Source of the DNA: Fluctibacter halophilus | GTDB taxonomy: Bacteria > Pseudomonadota > Gammaproteobacteria > Enterobacterales > Alteromonadaceae | Length of the DNA: 64,000 nt | Assembly (NCBI RefSeq): GCF_020687825.1 | Contig: NZ_JAJEWP010000005.1 | Span: forward strand, 225,293 to 289,292 | Direction of reading: 5' to 3' | Shown here: positions 35,287 to 45,011 of the stretch, piece by piece | Position numbering within the stretch: the first letter of the stretch is position 1 | Layout of the letters: every line of letters begins with the position of its first letter | The notes under the pieces: generated by a model | Databases searched by the model: none | What the model saw: only the letters and a program-made list of their open reading frames with translations | What the model was told of the DNA's origin: nothing | Translations under genes and position numbers: made by a program

Positions 35287-35895
35287 ATGAAAATTTACGA
35301 GACCCGCACGGCACCCAATCCTCGCCGTGTGCGAATTTTTCTGGCCGAAAAAGGCATCGACATGGACTATCAGCAGGTCGACATCCAAGGCGGTGAAAAC
35401 CTGTCTGACGTCATGCGTCGTCGCAATCCGATTGCCAAAATTCCCATCCTTGAACTCGATGACGGTACCTGCATCAGTGAATCGGTGGCCATCTGCCGCT
35501 ACTTCGAGGTGTTGCATCCTGATCCTCCGCTGTTCGGCACATCGGCCTTAGAACAGGCCACTATCGAGATGTGGCAGCGGCAGATTGAATTCGGTCTGAT
35601 GAACATGATTGGGTTGTGTTTCCAGCACAGTACCGGGTATTTCAAGGACCGCATGACGCCAGTGCCGGAATTTGGCAAGGTTGCGGGTGAGAACGCCATC
35701 GCCTATCTGGACGTATTGAATACGCGCCTCGGTGAAAGCCCTTATTGTGCAGGCGATGTATTCAGCATTGCCGACATCACGGCCTTGTGTGCGATTGATT
35801 TCGCGAGGGTGGTGAAAATCCGTCCCGGCGAGCAACACACCCATGTGAAAGACTGGCATGCACGGGTCAGTGCCCGTCCCAGTGCGCAGGCCTGA
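35287..35895 (+). CDS. Glutathione S-transferase family protein
   Basis: A 202-residue protein with an N-terminal thioredoxin-like domain (MKIYETRTAPNPRRVRIFLA, KIPILELDDGTCISESVAI) and an all-helical C-terminal domain (ADITALCAIDFARVVKIRP). The cis-Pro and ES glutathione-binding motif (DDGTCISES) is present. The substrate is unknown; the P-NPRRVRIFLAEKG start recalls maleylacetoacetate-isomerase-like and other zeta- or theta-related bacterial GSTs. The ATG at 35287 has CGGAG upstream; an earlier frame start at 35230 is not supported. It is followed 3 bases later by a second GST, probably a pair in one transcript. Confidence 0.87.
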   Translation: MKIYETRTAPNPRRVRIFLAEKGIDMDYQQVDIQGGENLSDVMRRRNPIAKIPILELDDGTCISESVAICRYFEVLHPDPPLFGTSALEQATIEMWQRQIEFGLMNMIGLCFQHSTGYFKDRMTPVPEFGKVAGENAIAYLDVLNTRLGESPYCAGDVFSIADITALCAIDFARVVKIRPGEQHTHVKDWHARVSARPSAQA

Positions 35896-35898
35896 GCC

Positions 35899-36558
35899 AT
35901 GATCAGTCTGTACACGGCGGCAACGCCGAATGGCTGGAAGGCCTCGGTTACCCTGGAAGAAATGGGCATGGACTACACGGTACATGCCCTGAATCTGGCC
36001 AAAGGCGAGCAAAAAACCGCAGATTTTCTGGCCATCAACCCCAATGGCCGCATCCCTGCGATTGTTGATCACGATAACGACGATTTTGCAGTGTTTGAGT
36101 CGGGCGCGATCATGTTGTATCTGGCGGAGAAAACCGGCCGGTTAATGCCCACGGATGCCAAACAGCGCAGCCAGGTGATCCAGTGGCTGATGTTTCAGGT
36201 CGGTGGTGTCGGGCCAATGTTGGGACAGGCCAACGTGTTCTATCGCTACCTGCCGGAGAAAATACCCACCGCCATCGATCGTTACCAGAACGAAGGGCGT
36301 CGTTTGTTTGAAGTATTGGATGGTCACCTGGCCGATCGGGAATACCTGGTTGGCGACTATTCCATCGCCGACATTGCTAACTGGTGTTGGGTGAGAACCT
36401 ATAAATGGTCGGGTGTGTCAGTTGACGGGCTCGAACATCTCAACCGTTGGCGCAAAAGCATTGAGGCCCGGCCGGCGGCACGACGGGGCGTGGAAGTTCC
36501 GGCACCGATAGATCCAGAGGCGCTGCTGAAAGGTGCCGCCAAGGTGGTCACTCGCTAG
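35899..36558 (+). CDS. Nu-class glutathione transferase / disulfide-bond oxidoreductase (YfcG-like)
   Basis: A 219-residue GST. The N-terminal [21 protein letters not shown] has the TPNGWK motif of the YfcG and YghU group, which reduce disulfides with two bound glutathiones. [25 protein letters not shown] gives the ESGAI glutathione site. The C-terminal domain contains [21 protein letters not shown]. It differs clearly from the preceding GST, so this is not a recent duplication. Its end overlaps the convergent binding-protein gene by 11 bases. Confidence 0.9.
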   Translation: MISLYTAATPNGWKASVTLEEMGMDYTVHALNLAKGEQKTADFLAINPNGRIPAIVDHDNDDFAVFESGAIMLYLAEKTGRLMPTDAKQRSQVIQWLMFQVGGVGPMLGQANVFYRYLPEKIPTAIDRYQNEGRRLFEVLDGHLADREYLVGDYSIADIANWCWVRTYKWSGVSVDGLEHLNRWRKSIEARPAARRGVEVPAPIDPEALLKGAAKVVTR

Positions 36559-37435
36559 AAAAGGGCGTCATCCACAGCGCGTCATCATTAAGCGGGGTGT
36601 TATCCGGCAAGGTCGGGTTATCAAGACGGTGTACCCGTCGTTGTTCGAGCTTGAGGGTATCTAAGGCCCGCTTATGGGCCGGATAGCTGAGAAACAACTG
36701 CTCGAAGCTGCCGTCTTCGATGGCTTTGCGCAACCCGTATTCCAGACGTTGGGCCAAGTCTGGCCGTGACGGGTCGACAAAAAAGTACATCGCACTGGGG
36801 TAGACCAGCAGGTGTTGTTGCTCCACCGCCAGCGAACCGCCCAGAATATCCAGCTCCGGTAACACTTCCAGCACCGAACGGGGAAAATAGTCAACGATGC
36901 CGGTCTGGACCAGCTTTCCCAGCGTGGCGTGCCAGGTTTCTTTGGCGACCTGCAAGCCTGCGTGTTCAAGAATGGCGACATCCGGCCAATCATGGCCTTG
37001 CACAGCGACCAATTGGCCCAACTGTCTCAGCGTGGTGATACTGTCAAAGCGGGATTGGTCCTTGGCCCTGATCAGGAACACCCGATGACCAATCAGGCCT
37101 TTTAGCAATGGTATGCGTACCGGCAGTGCCTGTTGCTCCCGTTCCCGGTTTGTGACGGTCCACATCACGTCAAGCTGATGGGCTTGCAAGCTCAGGAACT
37201 GGCGACTCTGACGCATCGACGTTTCTATTGCAGTCAGTTTGACCGATTCATATTGGGGCGTGGATTTGTCCACTGCCAACGCCAGCAGGGCAATGAAATA
37301 GTCACCGTACTCGGCGATGGTGTCGGTGTTGTTCAGGTAACGAATGGATGCGCTGTCGTCGGCCGACAGATCGAAGGGGAGCCAGATCAGACTGAACAGT
37401 GCTATCAGTCTGATGCGAGAAAACACACAGAGCAT
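36548..37435 (-). CDS. Periplasmic solute-binding protein, family 3 (orphan)
   Basis: A 295-residue secreted protein. Residues 1-25 are a signal peptide ([18 protein letters not shown]). The remainder is an SBP_bac_3-like fold ([64 protein letters not shown] near the end, a common ending in this group). It is more divergent than the one at 2.1 kb. No permease is near. Ligand and partner are unknown. Similar orphan proteins in gammaproteobacteria sometimes feed sensor kinases or diguanylate cyclases; that is a guess here. Confidence 0.75.
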   Translation of the reverse strand: MLCVFSRIRLIALFSLIWLPFDLSADDSASIRYLNNTDTIAEYGDYFIALLALAVDKSTPQYESVKLTAIETSMRQSRQFLSLQAHQLDVMWTVTNREREQQALPVRIPLLKGLIGHRVFLIRAKDQSRFDSITTLRQLGQLVAVQGHDWPDVAILEHAGLQVAKETWHATLGKLVQTGIVDYFPRSVLEVLPELDILGGSLAVEQQHLLVYPSAMYFFVDPSRPDLAQRLEYGLRKAIEDGSFEQLFLSYPAHKRALDTLKLEQRRVHRLDNPTLPDNTPLNDDALWMTPFSSE

Positions 37436-37501
37436 AGGGCACGTCGCTTAATGAAGTTACTTCAGTGTGGCACAGCGACGCGCCTCTGTCATCTGCCGGG
37501 A

Positions 37502-38395
37502 CTAATCCCGCCAGCGCCGGGTCAGGTCCTGGTAGTCGTCGATGCGACGGTCACGGAAATAAGGCCAGATGCGCTTAACCTGCTCGGTTCGGGTCATATC
37601 AATGTCGACCACCAGATTTTGCGCCTCATCGATGCCGGCTTTAGCCAGGATCTCACCCTGCGGGCCTGCGACGAAACTCTGTCCCCAGAACTGGATCCCC
37701 GGGTCACCGTCGACCGGTGAGGCTTCAAAGCCGGTGCGGTTAGCGACCACCACCGGTAAGGAATTGGCAACGGCATGGGCCCGTTGAATGGTTTGCCAGG
37801 CATCATGTTGACGCAGGCGCTCATCTTCGCTGTCGGTCATGTCCCAGCCGATGGCGGTGGGGTAAAACAGCAGATCGGCACCACGCATCGCCATTAAGCG
37901 AGCCGCTTCCGGATACCACTGATCCCAGCACACCAGTACGCCCAGACGTCCCACGCTGGTATCAATGGGTTCGAATCCCAGGTCGCCGGGCGTGAAATAA
38001 AACTTCTCGTAAAACCCCGGATCATCGGGGATGTGCATTTTACGGTATTTGCCGACCATGCCTTGCTGTCGGTCGAACACCACCGCGGTATTGTGGTAAA
38101 GGCCTGAGCCACGCTTTTCAAATAAGGATGTGATCAGTACCACGTTGTGCTTGGCGGCGACGTCGGCAAAGTAGTCGGTGGCGGGACCGGGAATGGTTTC
38201 CGCCAAATCGAAAAAGTCGGTGTTTTCCTGCTGGCAGAAATACAACGTGCTGTGCAGCTCCTGCAACAGGATCAGTTCACAGCCCTGTTCGGCCAAAGTG
38301 GCAATCTGTTCGGCGCTGGCTTGCCAGTTGCGTTGCTTGTCATTGTCCGCAATGGCTTGTTGTACCACGCCAACGCGCAATGTTGATGAAGTCAT
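37502..38395 (-). CDS. aguB: N-carbamoylputrescine amidohydrolase
   Basis: A 297-residue nitrilase-superfamily enzyme that converts N-carbamoylputrescine to putrescine, CO2 and ammonia. The catalytic triad is Glu in ILLQELH, Lys in VGKYRKMHIPD, and Cys in LVCWDQWYPEAARLMA. The PGFYEKFYFTPGDLGF stretch is typical of AguB. It ends the aguA-aguB operon, with 4 bases between the aguA stop and this start. Together they form the plant-type putrescine route from agmatine. Confidence 0.95.
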   Translation of the reverse strand: MTSSTLRVGVVQQAIADNDKQRNWQASAEQIATLAEQGCELILLQELHSTLYFCQQENTDFFDLAETIPGPATDYFADVAAKHNVVLITSLFEKRGSGLYHNTAVVFDRQQGMVGKYRKMHIPDDPGFYEKFYFTPGDLGFEPIDTSVGRLGVLVCWDQWYPEAARLMAMRGADLLFYPTAIGWDMTDSEDERLRQHDAWQTIQRAHAVANSLPVVVANRTGFEASPVDGDPGIQFWGQSFVAGPQGEILAKAGIDEAQNLVVDIDMTRTEQVKRIWPYFRDRRIDDYQDLTRRWRD

Positions 38396-38399
38396 AGAA

Positions 38400-39443
38400 T
38401 TACACCTCGGTGGTTAACTGGGCGAGTACCTCGCCTTTCAGCGTACCCTTAGGTACCTGCATGCTGATGCAATGGATGCTACCAAATTGCTGGACCAGCG
38501 GTAAGGCGTCAATCGCAACCACCTGAAAACCGGGATGGGCGCGTTGCACGATCTCCAGCGCCTGCTGGTCTTGTGGTGCCCCATACACCGGGAACAGGAT
38601 TTGCCCGTTGCTGATCAGGTAGTTGGCATAAGATGCCGGTAATCGTTCACCCGCCGCATTGACGATACAGGGCAGGGGCAGCTCGAAAATAGTATGTTCA
38701 GGGCAGTGTTGACGGCATTCTTCGACCAGGTCGCGCAGGCCATCATGATGGGGATCCTGTGGCACATTAAACGCACTTTGGATCACCAGCCCCTGGCTTG
38801 GGGTAAACCGTACAAGCGTGTCAATGTGACCGTCGGTGTCATCTCCTTCCAGATGACCATGCTGAAAAATGCTCACCCGTGTGGCGCCCAACTGCTGTGC
38901 AAATGCAGCCTGGTAGGCACTGAGCGATTGATCACCATTGCGCTCGGGGTTTTGCAGACACAGGGCAGTACTGAGTAAATGACCCTGTTGATCGATTTCC
39001 AGTGCGCCCCCTTCGCATACCATGTCGACAAACCGCATGGGCTCTACGCACATCGACGCCAACACATTCAGGTTGATGTCGTTGTCTTTGCGGGCGTCGA
39101 ATTTGTTGCCCCAGCCATTGAACACATAACTCAGAGGGACCCGTCGCTCGCCGCTGGCAAGGGTCAGGAAACCATAGTCCCGCACCCAGGTGTCGTTGTA
39201 ATCGGCTTCGACCAGTAACACGCCACTGAGATTGTCCGCCATGGCTACAAAGTCGGGCTTTGCCTCGCTGCGGATCAACAAAATAACGCCCACGCCGTTT
39301 GCTGTAATGGCTTGCATCAGCGCCAGGTAGGTTTGTCGCGCTTCCACCAGCCAGGGGGCCCAATCGGTATGTTGGTCCGGCCAGGCCAGAATGATGGCTT
39401 CCTGCGGCGCCCATTCCGGCAATAATCGTTCAACAGATGTCAT
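38400..39443 (-). CDS. aguA: Agmatine deiminase
   Basis: A 347-residue enzyme of the guanidino-group-modifying superfamily that converts agmatine to N-carbamoylputrescine and ammonia. Motifs: DTWVRDYGFL (Asp and Arg), HGHLEGDDTDGHIDTLVRF (catalytic His), and the nucleophile Cys in QFGSIHCISMQVP. The wording GAPQDQQALEIVQ at about 290-305 also fits. It is the first gene of the operon with aguB. A TonB receptor gene lies upstream on the same strand, ending 76 bases before it, but is probably separate. Confidence 0.95.
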   Translation of the reverse strand: MTSVERLLPEWAPQEAIILAWPDQHTDWAPWLVEARQTYLALMQAITANGVGVILLIRSEAKPDFVAMADNLSGVLLVEADYNDTWVRDYGFLTLASGERRVPLSYVFNGWGNKFDARKDNDINLNVLASMCVEPMRFVDMVCEGGALEIDQQGHLLSTALCLQNPERNGDQSLSAYQAAFAQQLGATRVSIFQHGHLEGDDTDGHIDTLVRFTPSQGLVIQSAFNVPQDPHHDGLRDLVEECRQHCPEHTIFELPLPCIVNAAGERLPASYANYLISNGQILFPVYGAPQDQQALEIVQRAHPGFQVVAIDALPLVQQFGSIHCISMQVPKGTLKGEVLAQLTTEV

Positions 39444-39519
39444 AGAAATCCTTAAAAACCCAAGGTCACGGATTATAGAAGTTGTTGTGTTCTGCGTCTG
39501 CTACTGGTCGCGATCTTTT

Positions 39520-41556
39520 TTATTGCCAGTGGCGTTGAATCCCCAGATAGACGCTGCGCGGTTCGCCGATAAAGTAACGTTCGTTGCCAAAGGCATAGTC
39601 CGCCCGCTCTGCGTAGGCGGAATCCGTCAGGTTTAATGCCTGCAACGTCACTGTCCAGGCGTCATCTAACTGCCACCGGGCCCTGAGGTTCAGCAGATCA
39701 TGCCCCGCGTAGCGGGCGCTGTTTTGCGGATCGGTATAGTAATCGCCCATATGCACCCATTCCAGGTTGACCGCCAACTGCTCATCGGGACGCCATTTCA
39801 GGCCCACGCGGCCCATGTGGCGGGGGGCAGTATCAATGTCATTGCCTTTCACGTCGCCGTTACTGAAGGCATAGTCGTCGCGATAGGTATGACGTGCCAA
39901 TGTAGCGGCGACGGACACCCGCCACTGTGCATTGATCGGTTGCTCGAGCTGCAGCTCCACACCCTGGTGGCGGGTAGCCCCATCATTGACCTGCCGGCGT
40001 TCACTGTCCTGGAAGATGACCCGGGACTTGGTAGCCAGGTACACCGACAAGTCTATCCAGCCTTGTCCCACCGGTGAGCGCCAGCCGACGTCCACTGAGC
40101 GCAGTAATTCGGTTTTCAGATCGGCCGTGGTTTGTCCCCCTTGCAGGCGGAACAATTCTGTGGCCTGTGGTGCTCTGAACCCCTGGCTGACAGAGGTATA
40201 CAACTGGCCGTCATTGTCGAGCTGATAGCGGGCAAAGGCTCGTACAGATGTCTGACCGTAGGATTTGGACTGACTGGCAGGGCGGGTAAAGCGACAACCA
40301 TTGATGTCGGGCGCACAGGCATCACCGTCAGGAAGATGGTTGCGATAGTCATACTCCAGCCAGTCGTAACGCACACCGGCGCCCATATGCCATCGATCAC
40401 TCAGCGCCAGTTCACCGCGTAGATAAGGGGCCATTTGACGGCTGATAACGGTGTAGTCGTAGTGGCTACCAGCCGGCACGGTGGGTGAAAACGGTTCGGC
40501 TTGTGTTTCTTTCAGTCCGCCCTCGGTCCATTCTGAGTCCACGCCCCATTGCCACTGCACGTCTTCGGATTGATGGAAGCGTGCCAGTTGCACACCAATA
40601 CTGCGATGGTGATTGGATTCCGTTGCCTGCCAGGGCAGGTAGTGCTGCAAAAACGTCATCTGATTCCAGCGCAGGTAAGGGGTGATCTGCCAGCGTGATT
40701 GTTCGCTGTCAGTAGACCGCCAGTGGCTGGCAATACGCACGCTTTGCGCGTCTCTGAACGCTTCCGGGTTGGGATTGCTGCGTCGCAAAACGGGGTCGCG
40801 ATAGGCGTCTTTACCCTGTACAAAACCGGCCGTTTCCTGATTCAGGTTGGTCGCCGTGAAAGTGGTCTTGCTGTCCCACCCGGCACTTTCGTGTTGATGC
40901 ACCAGTGTGGCTTTTTGTTGATCAAAGCCGCTGTCGGCCTGGTAGCCATTGTCACTGGTGCCGTTGATGTAAATGCCGGTGCTGGCGTGCTGGGTGTGCC
41001 AGCGGCTGGCCAGTGTGGCATGGCGATACACGTGAGGACCAGCCCGCAGGGTGAAATCATGACCTTGTTCGCTGCGGGGCTGTGGGGTAAGCACGTTGAT
41101 CACGCCGTGCTGGGCATTGCTGCCGTACAACACACTGGCAGGACCGCGCAGTACATCGATACCGGTGGCCTGTTCAGTATTGGCATCAAACAGTTGATTG
41201 GCATTGCAAAAGCCGTTGGCACGCAATGAAACACCGTCTTCGGCGATCAGAAAGGCACCGCAACTGCCGGCACCGGTCAGCACCGGCGAGCGGATCGCCG
41301 TCAGGTGTTCCTGTCCGTTCCCGCGACTGACCCACGCGCCAGGAACACGGGTCACAAGCTGTTGCATATGCTGGTGGCCGGTTTGTTGTATGGCGTCTTT
41401 TGACAGCAGGGAAAGGGCAAAGCTGGTGTCCTTCACTGCGATACCGGGTTGACGGGTGGTTACCGTGATCTGTTCCAGCTCAGTGTTTTGTTGGGCGTTA
41501 CCAACAGCACTGAAAAGGGACAAAAACAAAAATGATTTCAGAGGCTTAATCAACAC
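39520..41556 (-). CDS. TonB-dependent outer-membrane receptor
   Basis: A 678-residue receptor. Residues 1-21 are a signal peptide (KSFLFLSLFSAVGNA). The TonB box region is ELEQITVTTRQ. The plug is about 35-155 with RGPASVLYGSNAQHGVINV at its end; it contains a Cys pair (GSCGAF and GFCNANQL). The 22-strand barrel follows, closing with RSVYLGIQRHWQ (terminal aromatic). The substrate cannot be told; the size and the plug suit siderophore, heme or cobalamin receptors better than SusC-type glycan ones. The start is GTG at 41556 followed directly by TTG; no clear ribosome site is seen. It is divergent from the rubrerythrin gene. Confidence 0.9.
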   Translation of the reverse strand: MLIKPLKSFLFLSLFSAVGNAQQNTELEQITVTTRQPGIAVKDTSFALSLLSKDAIQQTGHQHMQQLVTRVPGAWVSRGNGQEHLTAIRSPVLTGAGSCGAFLIAEDGVSLRANGFCNANQLFDANTEQATGIDVLRGPASVLYGSNAQHGVINVLTPQPRSEQGHDFTLRAGPHVYRHATLASRWHTQHASTGIYINGTSDNGYQADSGFDQQKATLVHQHESAGWDSKTTFTATNLNQETAGFVQGKDAYRDPVLRRSNPNPEAFRDAQSVRIASHWRSTDSEQSRWQITPYLRWNQMTFLQHYLPWQATESNHHRSIGVQLARFHQSEDVQWQWGVDSEWTEGGLKETQAEPFSPTVPAGSHYDYTVISRQMAPYLRGELALSDRWHMGAGVRYDWLEYDYRNHLPDGDACAPDINGCRFTRPASQSKSYGQTSVRAFARYQLDNDGQLYTSVSQGFRAPQATELFRLQGGQTTADLKTELLRSVDVGWRSPVGQGWIDLSVYLATKSRVIFQDSERRQVNDGATRHQGVELQLEQPINAQWRVSVAATLARHTYRDDYAFSNGDVKGNDIDTAPRHMGRVGLKWRPDEQLAVNLEWVHMGDYYTDPQNSARYAGHDLLNLRARWQLDDAWTVTLQALNLTDSAYAERADYAFGNERYFIGEPRSVYLGIQRHWQ

Positions 41557-41712
41557 AGTTTCAAATCAGGGAATTTGTCGGCAATTATCCCTCAAACCCG
41601 CCCGGAGGTGAATCACTTACGCCGATTGACTTAATCGCTTTAATCGATTGCTCAAAGTTTGTTCGATGACTACTTTTAAGAAGGCAAACACTGTCCATTT
41701 CTGGAGATCATC

Positions 41713-42132
41713 ATGTCACTGAAAGGTTCACAAACCGAGCAAAACCTTAAAGATGCGTTCGCCGGCGAGTCCCAGGCTAATCGCCGCTACCTGTACTTCG
41801 CTTCAAAAGCCGATGTGGAAGGTTACAACGATGTCGCAGCCGTATTCCGTTCCACGGCAGAGGGCGAAACTGGACACGCCCACGGTCATCTGGAGTATCT
41901 TGAAGAAACTGGCGACCCGGCGACCGGATTGCCCTTCGGTTCAACCCAGGACAACCTCAAAACGGCCATTGCCGGTGAGACTCACGAATACACCGATATG
42001 TACCCGGGCATGGCAAAAACGGCGCGGGATGAAGGCTTTGATGAAATCGCCGATTGGTTTGAGACCTTGGCTAAAGCAGAGCGAAGTCATGCCAACCGCT
42101 TCCAGAAAGCCCTGGATACCCTGGATGCCTGA
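41713..42132 (+). CDS. Rubrerythrin without rubredoxin domain
   Basis: A 139-residue di-iron protein that protects against peroxide. The four-helix bundle carries the metal residues in [40 protein letters not shown] and [12 protein letters not shown] (the E-x-x-H pairs). There is no C-terminal CxxC rubredoxin domain, so electrons must come from another carrier. TGGAG lies upstream. It starts a three-gene plus-strand set with an Fe-S protein and a DUF3501 protein, an arrangement known from other proteobacteria. Confidence 0.95.
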   Translation: MSLKGSQTEQNLKDAFAGESQANRRYLYFASKADVEGYNDVAAVFRSTAEGETGHAHGHLEYLEETGDPATGLPFGSTQDNLKTAIAGETHEYTDMYPGMAKTARDEGFDEIADWFETLAKAERSHANRFQKALDTLDA

Positions 42133-42187
42133 TTGGGGCTGACAAGCGCAGTGCCCATTGGGCACTGTCCACTGACAGGATTTGATT

Positions 42188-43540
42188 ATGTGCGCTGGCA
42201 AAACCACCCGCGAGGGCAGTCTCGAGGCGCCCACGCGCCACCCGATAAATTGGCAGGATGAGGCGTTCTGGGATCCACAAGCCCTGGAGCAGGAACTGGA
42301 ACGGGTATTTGATATCTGTCACGGGTGCCGACGTTGTGTGAGCCTGTGCGATGCATTCCCCACCTTATTTGATTTGGTCGATGAATCAGACACCATGGAA
42401 GTCGACGGTGTCGACAAGCAGGACTACCACAAAGTCGTAGAGCAGTGTTATCTGTGTGACATGTGCTACATGAGCAAGTGTCCGTATGTACCGCCACATG
42501 AGTGGCAGGTGGACTTCCCGCACCTGATGCTGCGTGCCAAAGCACAGCACTTTCGCGCCAACGGCGCTTCGCGAAGGGACACCTTGCTGACCAGTACCGA
42601 CAAGCTGGGCAAACTGGCCAGCATTCCGGTGGTGGATGTGACCGTCAATGCGTTGAATCGCAGCCCTGCATTTCGCGGCGTGCTTGAGTCGCAATTGGGT
42701 GTGCACAAAGACGCGCCCGTTCCCGAATACCACCACCGCACCCTGCGCAAACGGGTTGCGCCTATGCTGAAAACGCTGCCCGCCGAGTCTGTCGGTCGAA
42801 CAACCGGCAAAGTGGCGCTGTTTGCGACTTGCTACGGCAACTATAACAGCCCCCACCTGGGCGAGGACCTGGTCAAGGTGTTTCAGCACAATGGTATTGG
42901 TGTCGTTTTGGTGGACAAGGAGCAGTGTTGTGGCATGCCCAAGCTGGAACTTGGCGATCTGGATGCGGTGCATCGCGCCCGCGCGAACAACATTCCCGCC
43001 CTGTATGAGAAAGTCCAGCAGGGCTATGATCTGATCGCGCCGGTGCCTTCCTGCGTATTGATGTTCAAACAGGAGTTGCCGCTCATGTACCCGGATGACG
43101 AGAAGGTTCAGGCGGTCAAAGCGGCCTTTTTCGACCCGTTTGAATACCTGTTCTTGCGGCATAAAGAAGGCAAGCTGAACACCGACTTCAAGACCGGTCT
43201 GGGCGATATCAGCTACCACGTGGCCTGTCACTTGCGGGTACAGAACATTGGCCTGAAAACCCGCGATGTGCTGGCGCTGATACCGGATACCCGGGTGGAT
43301 GCTCAGGAGCGTTGTTCCGGCCATGATGGTACCTACGCCGTCAAGGTGGAAAGTCATGATAAGGCGGTGAAAATTGCCCGACCGGTGGTGCGTAAGATTG
43401 ACCAGGCCAAGGCCGACCATCTGGCCAGTGATTGTCCGATGGCATCGGCACACCTGGCAGCACTGGCGGAAGGAGAAATACAACCGACACATCCGTTGAC
43501 GCTGTTGGCGATGGCTTATGGGTTGACCGATGGGGAGTAG
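42188..43540 (+). CDS. Fe-S/CCG-domain protein (heterodisulfide reductase-like)
   Basis: A 450-residue cytoplasmic redox protein. The N-terminal ferredoxin part has two 4Fe-4S motifs: CHGCRRCVSLC at about 40-50 and CYLCDMCYMSKCP at about 85-97. The rest has two cysteine-rich CCG domains like GlpC and HdrB: ATCYGNYN then EQCCGMPKLELGD, and VACHLRVQ then ERCSGHDGTY. It could pass electrons to rubrerythrin, given the gene order. The ATG at 42188 has AGGA upstream. The family name is generic; the electron source is not known. Confidence 0.87.
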   Translation: MCAGKTTREGSLEAPTRHPINWQDEAFWDPQALEQELERVFDICHGCRRCVSLCDAFPTLFDLVDESDTMEVDGVDKQDYHKVVEQCYLCDMCYMSKCPYVPPHEWQVDFPHLMLRAKAQHFRANGASRRDTLLTSTDKLGKLASIPVVDVTVNALNRSPAFRGVLESQLGVHKDAPVPEYHHRTLRKRVAPMLKTLPAESVGRTTGKVALFATCYGNYNSPHLGEDLVKVFQHNGIGVVLVDKEQCCGMPKLELGDLDAVHRARANNIPALYEKVQQGYDLIAPVPSCVLMFKQELPLMYPDDEKVQAVKAAFFDPFEYLFLRHKEGKLNTDFKTGLGDISYHVACHLRVQNIGLKTRDVLALIPDTRVDAQERCSGHDGTYAVKVESHDKAVKIARPVVRKIDQAKADHLASDCPMASAHLAALAEGEIQPTHPLTLLAMAYGLTDGE

Positions 43541-43544
43541 TGCA

Positions 43545-44147
43545 ATGCAGAAATTACATCGAGAGCAGCTGATGTCACTGGAGGAATATGCCGAGCAGCG
43601 CGCTGCGTTCCGACGGGACGTCATGGCACATAAAAAGCACCGTCAGGTGCCTATTGGAGCTCACTTGCGTCTGTTGTTCGAGGACTACACCACCATCCAC
43701 TATCAGGTACAGGAAATGCTGCGCATTGAACGAATATTTGAGCGCAGTGGCATTGAAGAAGAACTGGATGCCTACAATCCCCTCATCCCTGATGGCACCA
43801 ATCTCAAAGCCACGATGATGATTGAGTATGCCGATCCTGACGAGCGCAAGCGACAGCTGGCAACCATGATTGGTATCGAGAAATGTGTCTACCTGCAAGT
43901 GGATGGTTTTGATCCCGTGCACCCGATTGCCAACGAAGACTTATCCCGTGAAACCGAAGAGAAAACCTCGTCGGTCCATTTTCTGCGTTTCGAGTTCAGC
44001 CCGGACATGATCCGTGCCTGGCTGAGCGGAGCAAGCGTGTGGATTGGCGTGGAGCATGCCGCGTATCATTATGGCCCTCTGGCATTGCCTGCTTCGGTGC
44101 AACGGGCGCTGGGCGAAGACTTTTCGCCGCTGGAAGTAACCCATTAG
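43545..44147 (+). CDS. DUF3501 family protein
   Basis: A 200-residue protein, all alpha/beta, without membrane segments. The DUF3501 wording is recognisable: LMSLEEYAEQRAAFRRDVMAHKKHR, FEDYTTIHYQVQEMLRIERI, and a conserved HFLRFEFSPDMI near 145-156. The function is not known; its steady neighbours in other genomes are rubrerythrin and the Fe-S/CCG protein, so it probably belongs to that peroxide-defence set. The ATG at 43545, with GGGGAG upstream, is preferred to one at 43530. It is convergent with folM, 4 bases apart. Confidence 0.85.
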   Translation: MQKLHREQLMSLEEYAEQRAAFRRDVMAHKKHRQVPIGAHLRLLFEDYTTIHYQVQEMLRIERIFERSGIEEELDAYNPLIPDGTNLKATMMIEYADPDERKRQLATMIGIEKCVYLQVDGFDPVHPIANEDLSRETEEKTSSVHFLRFEFSPDMIRAWLSGASVWIGVEHAAYHYGPLALPASVQRALGEDFSPLEVTH

Positions 44148-44151
44148 CGGT

Positions 44152-44868
44152 CTACTTAAGGTGGCGTCCGCCATCCAGATACAGGCAGCGGCCGGTGATG
44201 TAGTCGCTGGCGAGCAAATAACGCACTGTGTTGACTGCTTCTGACGGTCCCGGACACGTCTCCAACAGCGACTTTTTCAGCGCTTTGGCACGGTAAGCCT
44301 CGTCATCTCCCTCATTGAACATCAGTAGCGCCGGCGCAATGCTGTTGACCTTAACCGCAGGTGCCAGGCGCTGCGCAAAAGACAGGGTCAGGTTATGTAA
44401 TGCGGCTTTGCTGGCGGCATACGCCAGGTGTTTGGCGCTGCCTTTGTCCTGCACTCCATCCGTCATATGGATGATGTCGCCTTTGATGTTGTCAGCCCCT
44501 AACATGTCGGCACAGGCAAGGTTGATCTGGTAGGGCACCTGGACATGGATGTTCAGCATCCGGGCCATGGTTTGCGCGGCTGGGGTACTTTCACTTTCGG
44601 CCTCCCAGTCTGAGGCATTGTGAATAATGGCACGCAGTCGATCGTGATGGGTTTTCAGGTAATGGATGAAACGTTCGATGCCTTGTTGTTCCGTAAAATC
44701 GGCTTCAATCAGGGTTGCACCGGCGGCTTTGAGTGTCGCCAGGCCGGGCCGTTGGCTGCGATAGGTGACCAGCACATGATGACCATCGGCCAGCAGGGCC
44801 TCGGCAACTGCCAGACCGATGCGCTGTGCACCTCCGGTAATTAAAATCGGTGCGGGAGAATGTTCCAT
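44152..44868 (-). CDS. folM: Dihydromonapterin reductase FolM
   Basis: A 238-residue short-chain dehydrogenase that reduces dihydromonapterin to tetrahydromonapterin, the pterin cofactor for phenylalanine hydroxylase, and weakly reduces dihydrofolate. The nucleotide site is LITGGAQRIGLAVAEALL. The active site is YAASKAALHN (Tyr and Lys). FolM-specific wording is seen in IIHNASDWEAES, IIHMTDGVQDKGS, KVNSIAPALLMFNEGDD and the end LYLDGGRHLK. It is single and convergent with DUF3501. Confidence 0.93.
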   Translation of the reverse strand: MEHSPAPILITGGAQRIGLAVAEALLADGHHVLVTYRSQRPGLATLKAAGATLIEADFTEQQGIERFIHYLKTHHDRLRAIIHNASDWEAESESTPAAQTMARMLNIHVQVPYQINLACADMLGADNIKGDIIHMTDGVQDKGSAKHLAYAASKAALHNLTLSFAQRLAPAVKVNSIAPALLMFNEGDDEAYRAKALKKSLLETCPGPSEAVNTVRYLLASDYITGRCLYLDGGRHLK

Positions 44869-45011
44869 GGACTTACTTGTTCGGACCAGTTTGCGCCAGT
44901 CTATGTCAGTCGTCTTGATTTACCAAGGGCAGGGCAAAAATACCCCTGTTCAATGCATGGATGAAATTGTACCGCGGATGCGGTAGCGTGGACAAAAACG
45001 GAGGGTATGGC

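Noticed and set aside
42386..43624. Minus-strand frame of 412 codons opposite the Fe-S/CCG gene
   Set aside because: The plus-strand product has clear cysteine motifs; the antisense product has none and spans two genes.
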